Positions 1 through 8,290 are shown, counted from the stretch's first letter. The stretch is 30,268 nucleotides of DNA from Actinomycetota bacterium (GCA_009699025.1 WLOZ01000001.1:1-30268); one strand, 5' to 3'. A program made the numbers and translations. The notes: a model not told the origin generated them from the sequence alone.

Positions 1-19
1 GAGTTTCGTCAGGACCCCT

Positions 20-107
20 TGGCGGTGGCGGTGGGATTTGAACCCACGGAGGCTTGCACCTCACACGCTTTCGAGGCGTGCTCCTTCGGCCGCTCGGACA
101 CGCCACC
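20..107 (-). tRNA. tRNA-Ser (anticodon CGA)
   Basis: Read on the minus strand, the 7-bp acceptor stem is GGTGGCG (101-107) paired with CGCCACC (24-30), followed by discriminator G and an encoded CCA (20-22). The anticodon arm is CACGC-CTCGAAA-GCGTG, giving anticodon CGA, which reads the serine codon UCG. The T loop TTCAAAT is intact, and the long variable arm is the class II shape expected of tRNA-Ser. Without CCA the gene is 23-107. Actinomycetes often carry this tRNA next to tadA, as here. Confidence 0.96.
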
Positions 108-141
108 GCGCACGAGGCTACCCGATCAGCGCGCTGAGCCC

Positions 142-609
142 CTACTCGGTCCGGTGGCCGGCGAAGAACTGCCGAAGCAGGTCTCCGCACTCGTCCTCAA
201 GCACGCCGCCCACCACCTCGGGTCGGTGGTTGAGCCGACGGTCGCGCACGACGTCCCAGAGCGAGCCGACAGCTCCGGCCTTGGGGTCGTGGGCACCGAA
301 CACGAGACGGTCGACTCGGGCCAGCACCGCGGCGCCGGCGCACATCGTGCACGGCTCGAGGGTGACCACCAGGGTGCAGCCTTCGAGTCGCCACTCCCCT
401 CGCGCCGCGGCCGCCTCTCGAAGCGCGAGCACCTCGGCGTGGGCGGTGGGGTCGGCGTCGGCCTCACGCCTGTTGCGCCCCCGACCGAGCACCACTCCGG
501 CCGAATCGACCACCACGGCGCCAATCGGCACGTCGTCGGTGGCAAGCGCCGCCACGGCCTCGCGCAGCGCCTCGCGCATTGACGCGACATCGGGGTCGGG
601 GCTCTTCAT
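142..609 (-). CDS. tadA: tRNA-specific adenosine deaminase TadA
   Basis: This 155-aa protein has the zinc-dependent cytidine/deoxycytidylate deaminase fold. The motif HAEV gives His57 as a zinc ligand and Glu59 as the proton shuttle, and PCTMC (residues 86-90) gives Cys87 and Cys90 as the other two ligands. TadA converts adenosine 34 of tRNA-Arg(ACG) to inosine in the cytoplasm so that the tRNA can decode CGU, CGC and CGA. The length is normal for the family. I chose the ATG at 609 because upstream extension only reads through the neighbouring gene in another frame. It lies 10 bp after the stop of the TadA-associated gene, so the two are probably co-transcribed, with the tRNA-Ser just downstream on the same strand. 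Confidence 0.95.
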   Translation of the reverse strand: MKSPDPDVASMREALREAVAALATDDVPIGAVVVDSAGVVLGRGRNRREADADPTAHAEVLALREAAAARGEWRLEGCTLVVTLEPCTMCAGAAVLARVDRLVFGAHDPKAGAVGSLWDVVRDRRLNHRPEVVGGVLEDECGDLLRQFFAGHRTE

Positions 610-619
610 GCGACCGGCC

Positions 620-1105
620 TCAGTCGAAGGTGGCGGTGGCAACGCTGTACTTATCGCCAAAACCGATGCGTGTGGCGATGGTGGCGAGGGCCTCGTCGGG
701 GTAGAGCTCGAGGTCCTCGCAGAGTAGTTCGAGCTCGACCGCGCTGACCCCGAGGTCGGCCAGGATCGACAGGTCACCCGCTGGCTCTCCGTCGTCGTCC
801 TGCTCGTCGTCATCGGGCTGCTCGATGCCGAGCAGCATGAGCGCCTGCGCCGCGAGCGGCCAGTCGATCGCAGCGAGTTCGTCGGAGAGCAGCACCTTCG
901 GCTCGGCCCCCAGGGCGCGAACGATCAGGAAGAACTCCTCGGCCACCGATACGAGCGCGAGTGAGCCTCCGTCGCCGGGCTGGTGTCGCAGTGCCATGAG
1001 GATCGCGTCGAGCGACTCGCTCGACCGGGGAGTCAGCGCCTCGACCTGCCACACGCCTTCCTCACGCCAAGCGATGAGGGCGAAGTCGACCGCATTGTCG
1101 TCCAT
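620..1105 (-). CDS. TadA-associated protein (TIGR03941-like)
   Basis: This acidic 161-aa protein matches the pattern of the actinobacterial putative tRNA adenosine deaminase-associated family: an N-terminal segment FALIAWREEGVWQVE, a central segment VAEEFFLIVRALG, an Asp-rich stretch around residues 98-107 (QPDDDEQDDDG), and a C-terminal helical part ending FGDKYSVATATFD. Its role has not been established to my knowledge. The name comes from its conserved position directly upstream of tadA, which holds here with a 10-bp gap. ATG at 1105 is taken as the start; an in-frame GTG at 1108 immediately precedes it. The gene diverges from the TetR-type regulator, so the short region between them should hold both promoters. 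Confidence 0.85.
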   Translation of the reverse strand: MDDNAVDFALIAWREEGVWQVEALTPRSSESLDAILMALRHQPGDGGSLALVSVAEEFFLIVRALGAEPKVLLSDELAAIDWPLAAQALMLLGIEQPDDDEQDDDGEPAGDLSILADLGVSAVELELLCEDLELYPDEALATIATRIGFGDKYSVATATFD

Positions 1106-1224
1106 CACATGATGGTGTCACGGTGGCGGTGCCCTTGGCGAGTCCCCGCCCCCGAACAGATCTGCGCCGCGACTGCCCCGGCCGAAAGTGGACATTTGAA
1201 CCAGCCCACGGTTGGCTGTGGTTC

Positions 1225-1842
1225 GTGCCCACGATCCATCCCACTCGCGCCGCACTACAGGCCACCATGGTGCGTCTCCTCGACACCTATCCGCCTGACG
1301 ATGTCACCGCCGACATGCTGCTGGCCGAGTCGGGCATCTCGCGCGGTTCGCTCTACCACCACTTCCGCGACTTCAAGGACGTCACCGATCACGCGCAGGT
1401 CGAGCGGTTCACTCGGCACGTCGATGAGTCGGTCACGGCCTTCACCATGATGATCACCGCGTCGAGGAGCCGGGAGGAGTTCCTTGCTGCCCTCAACAAT
1501 CTGACCGACCACACTCAGGGACCAGATCGGGCCGCCAACCGGGCGAACCGCGTGTGGCTGCTGGGCCAGGCCACCAATCGGTCCACCTTTCACGAGCTAC
1601 TCGGGGCAGAGCAGCAGCGGCTCACCACGGCGCTCACTGACCTCATTCGCGAGGCCCAGAGCAAAGGCTGGGTTCGCGGCGACCTCGACGCAGGGGCCCT
1701 CGCCGTGTTCATTCAGGCCTACACCCTCGGCTCGGTGATCAATGACATCACCCCGAGCCCCATTAATCCCGAGGGTTGGACCCACCTCATCAAGGTCATC
1801 AGCGTGGTCCTCTGCGAGCCCGCACCTGACGCCCCCCGCTAG
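1225..1842 (+). CDS. TetR/AcrR-family transcriptional regulator
   Basis: The N-terminus carries a TetR-type helix-turn-helix: TRAALQATMVRLLD as helix 1, then VTADMLLAESGISRGSLYHHF, where the segment SRGSLYHHFRDFKDV is the classical recognition helix plus the start of helix 4. The remainder is an all-helical ligand-binding and dimerisation domain of about 140 residues. With the GTG at 1225 the protein is 205 aa, typical for the family. The frame is open back to a GTG at 1123, but those 34 residues are Arg/Pro-rich and would precede helix 1 by an unusual distance, and no strong ribosome site favours either start. It sits 88 bp upstream of the co-directional tocopherol-cyclase-like gene, which it may control; the sequence does not show its ligand. 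Confidence 0.85.
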   Translation: MPTIHPTRAALQATMVRLLDTYPPDDVTADMLLAESGISRGSLYHHFRDFKDVTDHAQVERFTRHVDESVTAFTMMITASRSREEFLAALNNLTDHTQGPDRAANRANRVWLLGQATNRSTFHELLGAEQQRLTTALTDLIREAQSKGWVRGDLDAGALAVFIQAYTLGSVINDITPSPINPEGWTHLIKVISVVLCEPAPDAPR

Positions 1843-1918
1843 GGTCTGCGCATGCTCCTCCGCCTCGTCGGATCAGGCAGGTACTGGTTCGTCACCAACC
1901 TGACTCGACCACGGGGCC

Positions 1919-1924
1919 TACGCT
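1919..1924 (+). promoter_or_regulatory. candidate -10 element of a leaderless promoter
   Basis: TACGCT lies exactly six bases before the ATG at 1931, and no Shine-Dalgarno sequence is visible. This is the geometry of an actinobacterial leaderless transcript that begins at the A of the start codon. No convincing -35 element is seen. Confidence 0.4.
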
Positions 1925-1930
1925 GAGTGC

Positions 1931-2947
1931 ATGATCGCCCTTCCAGGTGTGAGTCGCTTTCGCAGCACGCTGCACCCCGACGGCTTTCACGGCCAGCATG
2001 CCGCTCCTCCCTACTTCGAGGGGTGGTACGTGAAGCTCGTCTCGGCCGACCGCTCCGCGCGCCTTGCGGTGATACCCGGGGTATTCATGGGCCAGGGCGG
2101 GTCGCCCGACGAGCCCGCCCTCGACGAGGCCTTCGTGCAGGTGCTCGACGGCAGCAGCGGACGCAGCTGGTACCACCGCTACGACCCGTCGGAGTTCCAC
2201 GCTGACCCCGACCGATTCGACGTGACCGTGGGGGGTAGCCACTTCGACGCCACCGGCGTCACCCTCGACCTGCCGAACCTCACCGGGCGGGTCGACTTCA
2301 CCACTGCCCTCGACCCGTGGCCGGTCTCGGTGCGCTCCCCCGGAGTCATGGGCTGGTACGCGTGGATGCCCTTCATGGAGTGCTATCACGGTGTGTGCTC
2401 GTTCGGGCACTCGCTCGAGGGCACGCTCACCCTCGATGGCGTTCCGCAGGTGTTCGATTCGGGTCGCGGCTACCTCGAGAAGGACTGGGGCCAGGCGTTT
2501 CCGGCCGGCTACGTGTGGATGCACTCCAACCACTTCACCGACCCCACCACCTCGCTGATGGGCTCGGTGGCACTGATTCCGTGGCTGCGCTCGGAGTTCC
2601 GCGGTTTCCTCGTGGGGCTGCGGCACCGCGGAACGCTACACACGTTCGCCACGTACACAGGCGCGTCGACCACCCTGTTCGAGATCGACGACGAGCAGGT
2701 GCGCTGGTCGCTGCGCTCACGCAACGGCATGACGCTGCACCTGGTGGCCGATCGGGTGCACGGCACGCTGCTGCATGCCCCTATTCGCACCGAGATGCAC
2801 AAGAGGGTTGAGGAAACCCTCGACGCCACGATCGGCATCAGGCTCGTCGACCGATCAGGCGCGGTACTGCTCGACGACGTGGGTACGGTCGGCGGCCTCG
2901 AGGTGCACGGAGACCTCGGCAGGCTCGTGGCCACGAAGGGAAAGTAG
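1931..2947 (+). CDS. tocopherol cyclase family protein
   Basis: This 338-aa protein shows hallmarks of the tocopherol cyclase/VTE1-like family (PF14249): FEGWYVKL near the N-terminus (residues 29-36), a central GWYAWMPFMECYHGV block, and GRGYLEKDWGQAFPAGYVW (178-196). In plants the family closes the chromanol ring of tocopherols. Bacterial members are mostly uncharacterised and non-photosynthetic actinomycetes have no known tocopherol pathway, so the substrate here is unknown. There is no signal peptide or membrane segment, which suggests a cytoplasmic or peripheral lipid-handling role (inference). It lies between the TetR-type regulator and the DUF1990 gene, all on the plus strand with short gaps. 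Confidence 0.8.
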   Translation: MIALPGVSRFRSTLHPDGFHGQHAAPPYFEGWYVKLVSADRSARLAVIPGVFMGQGGSPDEPALDEAFVQVLDGSSGRSWYHRYDPSEFHADPDRFDVTVGGSHFDATGVTLDLPNLTGRVDFTTALDPWPVSVRSPGVMGWYAWMPFMECYHGVCSFGHSLEGTLTLDGVPQVFDSGRGYLEKDWGQAFPAGYVWMHSNHFTDPTTSLMGSVALIPWLRSEFRGFLVGLRHRGTLHTFATYTGASTTLFEIDDEQVRWSLRSRNGMTLHLVADRVHGTLLHAPIRTEMHKRVEETLDATIGIRLVDRSGAVLLDDVGTVGGLEVHGDLGRLVATKGK

Positions 2948-2989
2948 GGGGCGTTCGTTAGCCGGGCACTCTCGTGGGAGACTTCACCG

Positions 2990-3592
2990 GTGACGATCTC
3001 GCGCTACCACATCGACGGAGGCGCCGCCCGCAACCTGCTGTGGCGCGCCAAGCACAAGCCCCTCACGTACGACACCGTCGGCATGTCCCTCGGCACCGTG
3101 GCCCCACCCGAGGGTTTTCGCGAGTATGCCGAGTCGCGAGTTGTCGGCACCGGAGCCGAGGCCTTCGCCAACATCGGGTACGGCCTCATGCACTGGGACG
3201 TGCACCGCGCGGCCGGGATGTTCGTGCAGCCCGAGTTCAACGTGGTGCGCGAGGGCGACTCCGTGGCCGTGGCCGTGCATGTCGCTCCCTTTGTTTCGGT
3301 CGCAGGGTCGTGCCGCGTCACGCACGTGATCGCCACCGGGCGCAGCATCGGCTGGGCCTACGGAACGCTGCCTGGCCACCCCGAGTGCGGCGAGGAGTCG
3401 TTCCTTCTCACCCACCGCGCCGACGATCAGGTCGAGATGTCGATCCGCGCCTTTTCTGCAGCGGGTGTTTGGTACGTCGGAATCGCCGGCCCTCTGGGCC
3501 GCACCATTCAGCGCCGTATCGGTGGCAAGCTACTGCGTGGAGCGGCCAGCTTGGCCGACGTGTCACCCGTCAAGGACTTGTCACCCTCCTAG
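2990..3592 (+). CDS. DUF1990 (UPF0548) family protein
   Basis: The 200-aa product carries the DUF1990 signature: early LTYDTVGMSLG, then GYGLMHWDVHRAAGMF, and the conserved GTLPGHPECGEESFLL (residues 125-140). The family is widespread in actinomycetes and plants and has no established function. No signal peptide or transmembrane helix is visible. The start is GTG at 2990, preceded by a GTGGGAG ribosome site at 2974-2980. It follows the tocopherol-cyclase-like gene by 42 bp on the same strand and may share its transcript. The C-terminal segment IRAFSAAGVWYVGIAGPLGR is the usual hydrophobic end region of the family. Confidence 0.85.
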   Translation: MTISRYHIDGGAARNLLWRAKHKPLTYDTVGMSLGTVAPPEGFREYAESRVVGTGAEAFANIGYGLMHWDVHRAAGMFVQPEFNVVREGDSVAVAVHVAPFVSVAGSCRVTHVIATGRSIGWAYGTLPGHPECGEESFLLTHRADDQVEMSIRAFSAAGVWYVGIAGPLGRTIQRRIGGKLLRGAASLADVSPVKDLSPS

Positions 3593-3852
3593 GCTCAAGG
3601 TGCCCCCCCAGTGCGTCGAAGCACTGTGAGAAGACGCTTCCCCTCGATGCTCCAACCCACTCTGTGCGCCTCGCGTGCCGATAGTTGCCGCTCGGTGTGA
3701 AGTGTCCCGAATAGTGCAGAACGTGTGGCACCGGATGCCCCCCGTTCACGTCCAACCCATGTGTCGGTCATCTCGGTGACGGATGATTCAGACTCGGCCA
3801 GCAGGTGCCACAGGTACGAATCCGACGGAGTGCAAGTGAGGAGGTGGGCGGC
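3593..3852 (+). other. 260-bp non-coding leader of the NlpC/P60 gene
   Basis: No coding frame is credible here. The region holds the small hairpin at 3609-3626, three 7-mers spaced 11 bp apart (GTTCACG 3744, ACCCATG 3755, GGTCATC 3766) that loosely resemble a PhoP box, and a strong ribosome site GAGGAGG at 3839-3845. Actinobacterial cell-wall hydrolase genes often have structured leaders such as the cyclic-di-AMP riboswitch. I see one loosely similar stretch (GAATCCGAC near 3818) but not the full motif. Confidence 0.4.
3609..3626 (+). terminator. small hairpin after the DUF1990 gene
   Basis: CAGTGC (3609-3614) and GCACTG (3621-3626) form a 6-bp stem with a 6-nt loop, starting 17 bp after the DUF1990 stop codon. 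No T-tract follows, so a terminator role is only plausible. Confidence 0.3.
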
Positions 3853-5535
3853 GTGCGGCGTTCCGTGCCCCGCTCAGCCCTCTACGCCGTGGTGGGCGCG
3901 GCCGTGCTGTCAAGTGTGGCCAGCGCCGCACTAACGCTGCCGGCCTGGGCCTCCATGTCCGCCACGCCCTCGGTCACGTCCACGACGTCCGCGACCGTCT
4001 CCCCCTCGGTCACGGCGATCGGGTCTGCCCCCTCGGAAACACCGACGCCAACAGGCACGTTGCTCACTGCCGGCCTCGAGGTCATCCCCACCGAGGCCAC
4101 TGCACTCGCGCGGTACCGCGAGGAGGTGCGACGCCGAGTGGTGCTTGCTACCGAACAGCGTAAGGCCGCTACCGCGGCGGTCGACGCGGCGAATGCTGCA
4201 GCCTCGCAGGCCATCGAGCACGCGATGGACTCCGGGCGACGTGCGGCCGATGCCCGCGACCGACTCGCGATGTGGACCAGTTACCTCTACCGGGTGAGCG
4301 GCAACTCCGGCCTCCTCCTCTCGATCTTCAACAACCCCTCCGAGGATCCGATGGACTTCCTTCGTGGAGCCGACGATGCCAGTGTCTTCTCGCAGGAGTT
4401 CCTCTTCGACGTGCAGGTCGCATATGACAGCGCCGTCGAGGCCACCCGGGCCGCAGCCGAGGCCATCAAGCTGAACGATGTGGCCCAGGCCCGTGCCGCC
4501 GACACCGAGACAATCCGTCAGGCCCTGGTCGCGCTTCTCGGCAAGGCACAGGCGCAGGTGCCGGTCACCCCGCCCGAGTTGAAGCAGGGCAAGACTGTCG
4601 CCCAGACGCTTATCGATGGCCGCGCGTGCCCGAGCGCCGCGCCCGCGAACACGCTGCGCGACGGCAGCGACTCGGTAGGCATCCTGAAGCTCTGCCAGCA
4701 GGCGGTCAAAGAGGCAGCCACCCCCCAGGCTGCGCTCGCGATTCAGGCGGGCTTCCAGATGCTCGGGGCGCCCTACGCGTGTGGCGGCATTGGTCGACAA
4801 GACCCTTTCAAGTTTGACTGCTCGTCGCTCGTCTCGCGCGCGTACTACCTGGGTGCGGGCATCGACACGGCCGGCTCGACCTGGGCTCCCTCAACGCGCG
4901 ACATGGTTCCGTGGGACGGCGTGCCGCTGGCGTGGTGGGCCTCCTATGTCGACCCCCAGTTCATCCGCCCCGGCGACCTCGTGCTGTACGACACCGGCGG
5001 TGCCGCCTACCGCCACGTGGTGCTGTACCTCGGCAACGGCTACATGCTGCACACCAACTCATGTGGTGACGTCGCCCACGTGAGCTCGTTCTGGGGCACC
5101 GGTAACGACCACGCCACCTTCCTGGTGGTGCGGCGCGTCATCGCCCCCGGTGGCTACCGGGTGCCCGACCCGCATCCCATTCCGACCGGTGGCGGCAAGC
5201 CTGCGCCGAAGCCCGACCCCGGGGCAGGTGACCCCAAGGTGGTCGTGCCGACGCCCGTGCCCACACCGACGCCCACACCGACACCCACACCGACGCCCAC
5301 CGCCGCCCCCACCGGCGACCCGTCGACTTCCCCGAGTTCCACCCCCACCGGCACGACCACGGGGGATCCTTCATCGTCTGCAAGTGACAGCCCGAGCGAC
5401 TCGTCGTCATCTGGCTCGTCATCATCGTCATCGGGGTCGTCGAGCGAATCCGGAGCTCCCACCGACACCATGACATCGTCGCCGAGTGACTTTCCGAGTT
5501 CGACCGACCCGACCACCGCTCCCTACTGGCCCTAA
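3853..5535 (+). CDS. secreted NlpC/P60 peptidoglycan endopeptidase
   Basis: The 560-aa protein starts with a signal peptide (basic VRRSVPRSAL, a hydrophobic core, then TLPAWA near residue 33). A Thr/Ser/Pro linker follows, then an Ala-rich coiled coil (about 80-235), as in RipA-type hydrolases. The NlpC/P60 domain (about 295-425) has catalytic Cys323 in FDCSSL, His388 in YRHVVLYLG and a likely third residue His400 in MLHTNSCG. It should cleave peptide stems of peptidoglycan outside the membrane. The last 130 residues are a disordered Pro/Thr then Ser-rich tail with a TPTPTP run. I chose the GTG at 3853 because GAGGAGG lies 7 bp upstream; an in-frame GTG at 3805 lacks such a site. It converges with the P450 gene 13 bp away. 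Confidence 0.92.
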   Translation: MRRSVPRSALYAVVGAAVLSSVASAALTLPAWASMSATPSVTSTTSATVSPSVTAIGSAPSETPTPTGTLLTAGLEVIPTEATALARYREEVRRRVVLATEQRKAATAAVDAANAAASQAIEHAMDSGRRAADARDRLAMWTSYLYRVSGNSGLLLSIFNNPSEDPMDFLRGADDASVFSQEFLFDVQVAYDSAVEATRAAAEAIKLNDVAQARAADTETIRQALVALLGKAQAQVPVTPPELKQGKTVAQTLIDGRACPSAAPANTLRDGSDSVGILKLCQQAVKEAATPQAALAIQAGFQMLGAPYACGGIGRQDPFKFDCSSLVSRAYYLGAGIDTAGSTWAPSTRDMVPWDGVPLAWWASYVDPQFIRPGDLVLYDTGGAAYRHVVLYLGNGYMLHTNSCGDVAHVSSFWGTGNDHATFLVVRRVIAPGGYRVPDPHPIPTGGGKPAPKPDPGAGDPKVVVPTPVPTPTPTPTPTPTPTAAPTGDPSTSPSSTPTGTTTGDPSSSASDSPSDSSSSGSSSSSSGSSSESGAPTDTMTSSPSDFPSSTDPTTAPYWP

Positions 5536-5542
5536 AGCCACT

Positions 5543-5557
5543 CGCCGCTTAGCGGCG
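5543..5557. terminator. short hairpin between convergent genes
   Basis: CGCCGC-TTA-GCGGCG forms a 6-bp stem with a 3-nt loop in the gap between the convergent NlpC/P60 and P450 genes; its loop is the P450 stop codon. It could terminate in both directions, but it has no T-tract. Confidence 0.3.
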
Positions 5558-7009
5558 CCGGAGCACCATGGTGGTATCGCTCGTGGGTCGCAGGGTGATG
5601 TTGGGCCTGAGTCGAACGGGCGTGGACGAGGTGCGCTCCAGAGTCCAGCGCCGTCCTAGTGTGGCCATCACCAGCATTGCCTCGGTCCAGGCAAACTGCT
5701 CGCCAATGCAGCGACGGTTTCCGAATCCGAACCCAAACCATGCACCCTTGGGCTGACCGGGCGCGCCTTCGTCGAACGAGCCGTTGGCACCGAGCCAACG
5801 GGTGGGTACGAACTGATGCGGATTTGTCCACCAACGCTCGCTGCGGTGAAGTGCCACCATGCTCGTGAGCACGATTGCCCCACTCGGGAGCGTGTGACCC
5901 CCCACCTCCATGTCGGCTAGAAGGCGCCGGCCCATCACCCACGCCGGTGGGAACAGTCGCATCGACTCGGCCACGATCGCCTGGGTGCGCGGCATGCTGG
6001 CGATGTCAGCCATCGTGGGGTCGCGATCAGCGAAAAGCACGTCGAGCTCCTGGCGCCACCAGGCCGCCACACTGGGGTTGCCCGACAGCAGCAGCCAGGT
6101 CCACGACAGGGTCATGGCCGTGGTCTCGTGCCCGGCGAGCATGAGGGTCATCACCTCGTCGCGCACCTGCTCGTCGCTCATGCCCGTTCCGTCTTCCTGT
6201 GCCGCCACCAGCATCGACAGAATGTCGCCCGTGTCGCCGCTGCTGCGATGCTCGGCGATAAGTCGGGCCACCACGGCCTCGAGCCGGGCCGACGACTGCA
6301 GCGCGCGTCGCCGACCCGGGGTGGGCACCCGCATCGCAGCGGGACCGAGCAGCAGCCGGCCGCCCGCACCCTCGAGCACCCCCGACAGCGCCTCCCCCAC
6401 TTCGGCCGCCTCGCCTGAGAGGTCTGCGCGAAACAGCGTGTCGCCCACGATGGCCAGGGTGAGGGCACTCATGTCGCGCACCACCTCAACCTGCTGACCG
6501 TCGCGCCACATGTCGCTGTGCTGGGCTGCCCGTCGCACCATGTCGAGCGAGTAGCCGGCAATACGTTCGCGGTGAAAGGCCGGCTGCACGAGACGCCGCT
6601 GCCGCATGTGGTCGTCGCTCTCGGAAGTGAGCAGACCGTTTCCGAGCAGGGCCTTGGCAGCCTGCAGCCCGCGACCCTTCATGGTCGAGCGGCTGCGGGT
6701 CAGCAGCACGTCGATGATCACCTCGGGGTCGTTGAGGATGTACAGGTGCTGGCCGGCGAGCCGTGTGTGCGCCAGGGGCTGATAGTCGCGCTCGAGGTTG
6801 AGGAAGAACCGCGCGGTGGCGGGCCCCCGGTTGAGCAGCCGGGTCAGCGAGACCACCTGCGAGGGACCCGGCGGTCGACTCACATCGCGCCGACGGTCTC
6901 GCGGAATGTTCGCCGGAGTGGCCCGCTCGATGCGGGCCTCGGCGGCGCGGATCTGATCGCGGTAATCGTTCACCCCACCATTGTGGCGATCATTGCGCGC
7001 CCGACTCAC
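5549..7009 (-). CDS. cytochrome P450
   Basis: This 486-aa protein carries all P450 signatures: I-helix AGHETT (292-297) for oxygen activation, the K-helix ExxR (Glu348, Arg351), and the heme loop FGFGNRRCIGEQFA with Cys434 as the heme thiolate. It lacks an N-terminal membrane helix and has no fused reductase, so it should be a soluble enzyme fed by separate redox partners, none of which is encoded nearby. The overall style (PPGPS near residue 46, the long C-terminal half) is that of the fatty-acid or terpene-type P450s rather than the short macrolide CYP107 type, but the substrate cannot be read from the sequence. GTG at 7009 is used; GTG at 6970 is an alternative. It lies 28 bp downstream of the WxL-like gene on the same strand. 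Confidence 0.93.
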   Translation of the reverse strand: MSRARNDRHNGGVNDYRDQIRAAEARIERATPANIPRDRRRDVSRPPGPSQVVSLTRLLNRGPATARFFLNLERDYQPLAHTRLAGQHLYILNDPEVIIDVLLTRSRSTMKGRGLQAAKALLGNGLLTSESDDHMRQRRLVQPAFHRERIAGYSLDMVRRAAQHSDMWRDGQQVEVVRDMSALTLAIVGDTLFRADLSGEAAEVGEALSGVLEGAGGRLLLGPAAMRVPTPGRRRALQSSARLEAVVARLIAEHRSSGDTGDILSMLVAAQEDGTGMSDEQVRDEVMTLMLAGHETTAMTLSWTWLLLSGNPSVAAWWRQELDVLFADRDPTMADIASMPRTQAIVAESMRLFPPAWVMGRRLLADMEVGGHTLPSGAIVLTSMVALHRSERWWTNPHQFVPTRWLGANGSFDEGAPGQPKGAWFGFGFGNRRCIGEQFAWTEAMLVMATLGRRWTLERTSSTPVRLRPNITLRPTSDTTMVLRRR

Positions 7010-7037
7010 GATGCCTGCCCACCGGCCGTCGTGGGCG

Positions 7038-8222
7038 TTAGATCACTGTCACCGTGAGGGTCGTACCGTACGAGCCGGCTCGCGTCACGGTGGGAATGTT
7101 GAGCGACACCGTTCCCACCACGAAGACCGTGCCAACCGACCCACCCCCCTCGGCCGCGCTCTTGCCGTGAGCCAAGGAACGTGACTGAGCTAGCCCCAAC
7201 CCATCGGGGGGCGTAGCCCCCGGCAACACATTCGCGGGCTGAATGGCGGGTTGGGCCAGCACGCCGGACAGGAGCGGGGTGTCCGCGGGTGCCATGAACG
7301 AGATGTTGAGGCCGAGGTTCGCGGCGCTGATCGTGTCGACCTGGTAGGCCGTGGCGGCCGGTGACAAAGAAGTCGGCGACGAGCATGCCGGCACCTGGCT
7401 CAAACTCGTAGGCGTAACCCCGTCGTAGTACGTGGCAGTTGGCGAGTAAGCGGCACACGGGACCAAGTCCGATGCCTGAACGGTCGCGTTCCACCCGATG
7501 TCACCCCCGCGACCATCGCTGATCCGCAGCGGGCTGAGCGCGCCAGTGCTGACGAAGTGCGTGCCATCTGATCCCATCGTCGGACTGCCCATCGGCACGT
7601 AGCCGGTGGAGTCGGTGGAGTCGGTGGTGTCTGCGCGACTGATGGATCCTAACAACGCGCGTGCGCCAACCTGAGAGGGAACCACAAAGCTCGCCGCGGC
7701 GCTACGGCCCGGCAGCGCTGGGAGCGACGCCGAGATCGTGAACGTGATCGGCTCATCCGGTAGGAACCCGGAGGTGAGGAGGGTCAACGGGTTGCCCGGG
7801 GCCACGCTCACCCCTTCAGACGTGAATACCCCGTTGCCATCCACGAGTGCGTCGAGGCGCGGCGCCACCGTTCGAGTACCCGTGCCACCCCCGGTGATGG
7901 TCGCGTAGTAGGTGCCGGAGGCCTGCCCGTCGGGCACGTTGAACCGGTACCCGACCACCCCGCGCGCGTCAGCCTGGGTGGGCGGTGAGGTGTCGATGGG
8001 CACGGCCGGGGCCGAGCCTCCGGCGAAGCCAGCGGAGCCGACCACCGACACCGTGAGCGAGCCGGGGGGCAGGTAGATCTCGAGCGTCTGCGAGTTGTCG
8101 ACGCTGGCCGGGGCGAGCATGGGCGCTACCGAGACCGCGGAGGTCGGACCGGCGGCCACGACAAGACCCGCGATGAGCACAGCAGCCACACCACCTACCC
8201 GCAGCAACCAACCCGAGCACAT
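7038..8222 (-). CDS. secreted WxL-like surface protein (stand-alone)
   Basis: The 394-aa protein has a signal peptide (MCSGWLLRVGGVAAVLIAG, cleavage near GPTSA). A middle module contains VDGNGVF and LTLLTSGFLPDEPITF; the same pattern (VDGNGRF, VTLVTSGFKPGESLTY) occurs in the 670-aa protein at 10833-12845. The C-terminal 160 residues align with the C-terminus of the 583-aa protein at 16279-18030: DGTHF, the GW pair (Trp244), ANVLPGATPPDGLG, LNIPTV, and an identical ending LTVTVI. This resembles a WxL domain in which both W-x-L motifs are degenerate (WNA and VTV). WxL domains bind the cell wall. ATG at 8222 has GAAGGG six bases upstream; another ATG lies at 8228. A cyclophilin-like gene separates it from the pst run. 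Confidence 0.75.
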   Translation of the reverse strand: MCSGWLLRVGGVAAVLIAGLVVAAGPTSAVSVAPMLAPASVDNSQTLEIYLPPGSLTVSVVGSAGFAGGSAPAVPIDTSPPTQADARGVVGYRFNVPDGQASGTYYATITGGGTGTRTVAPRLDALVDGNGVFTSEGVSVAPGNPLTLLTSGFLPDEPITFTISASLPALPGRSAAASFVVPSQVGARALLGSISRADTTDSTDSTGYVPMGSPTMGSDGTHFVSTGALSPLRISDGRGGDIGWNATVQASDLVPCAAYSPTATYYDGVTPTSLSQVPACSSPTSLSPAATAYQVDTISAANLGLNISFMAPADTPLLSGVLAQPAIQPANVLPGATPPDGLGLAQSRSLAHGKSAAEGGGSVGTVFVVGTVSLNIPTVTRAGSYGTTLTVTVI

Positions 8223-8290
8223 GACCATCCCTTCGTCAGAGACTTCATCATCGCAGCAGACGGGGCCTTGCGGGCACCACCATTGAGTCC

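Noticed and set aside
3593..3852. Cyclic-di-AMP (ydaO-type) riboswitch before the NlpC/P60 gene
   Set aside because: Only a short GAATCCGAC-like stretch is present. I could not find the paired conserved GGGGAACC and GGGUGAAUC blocks that define the motif.
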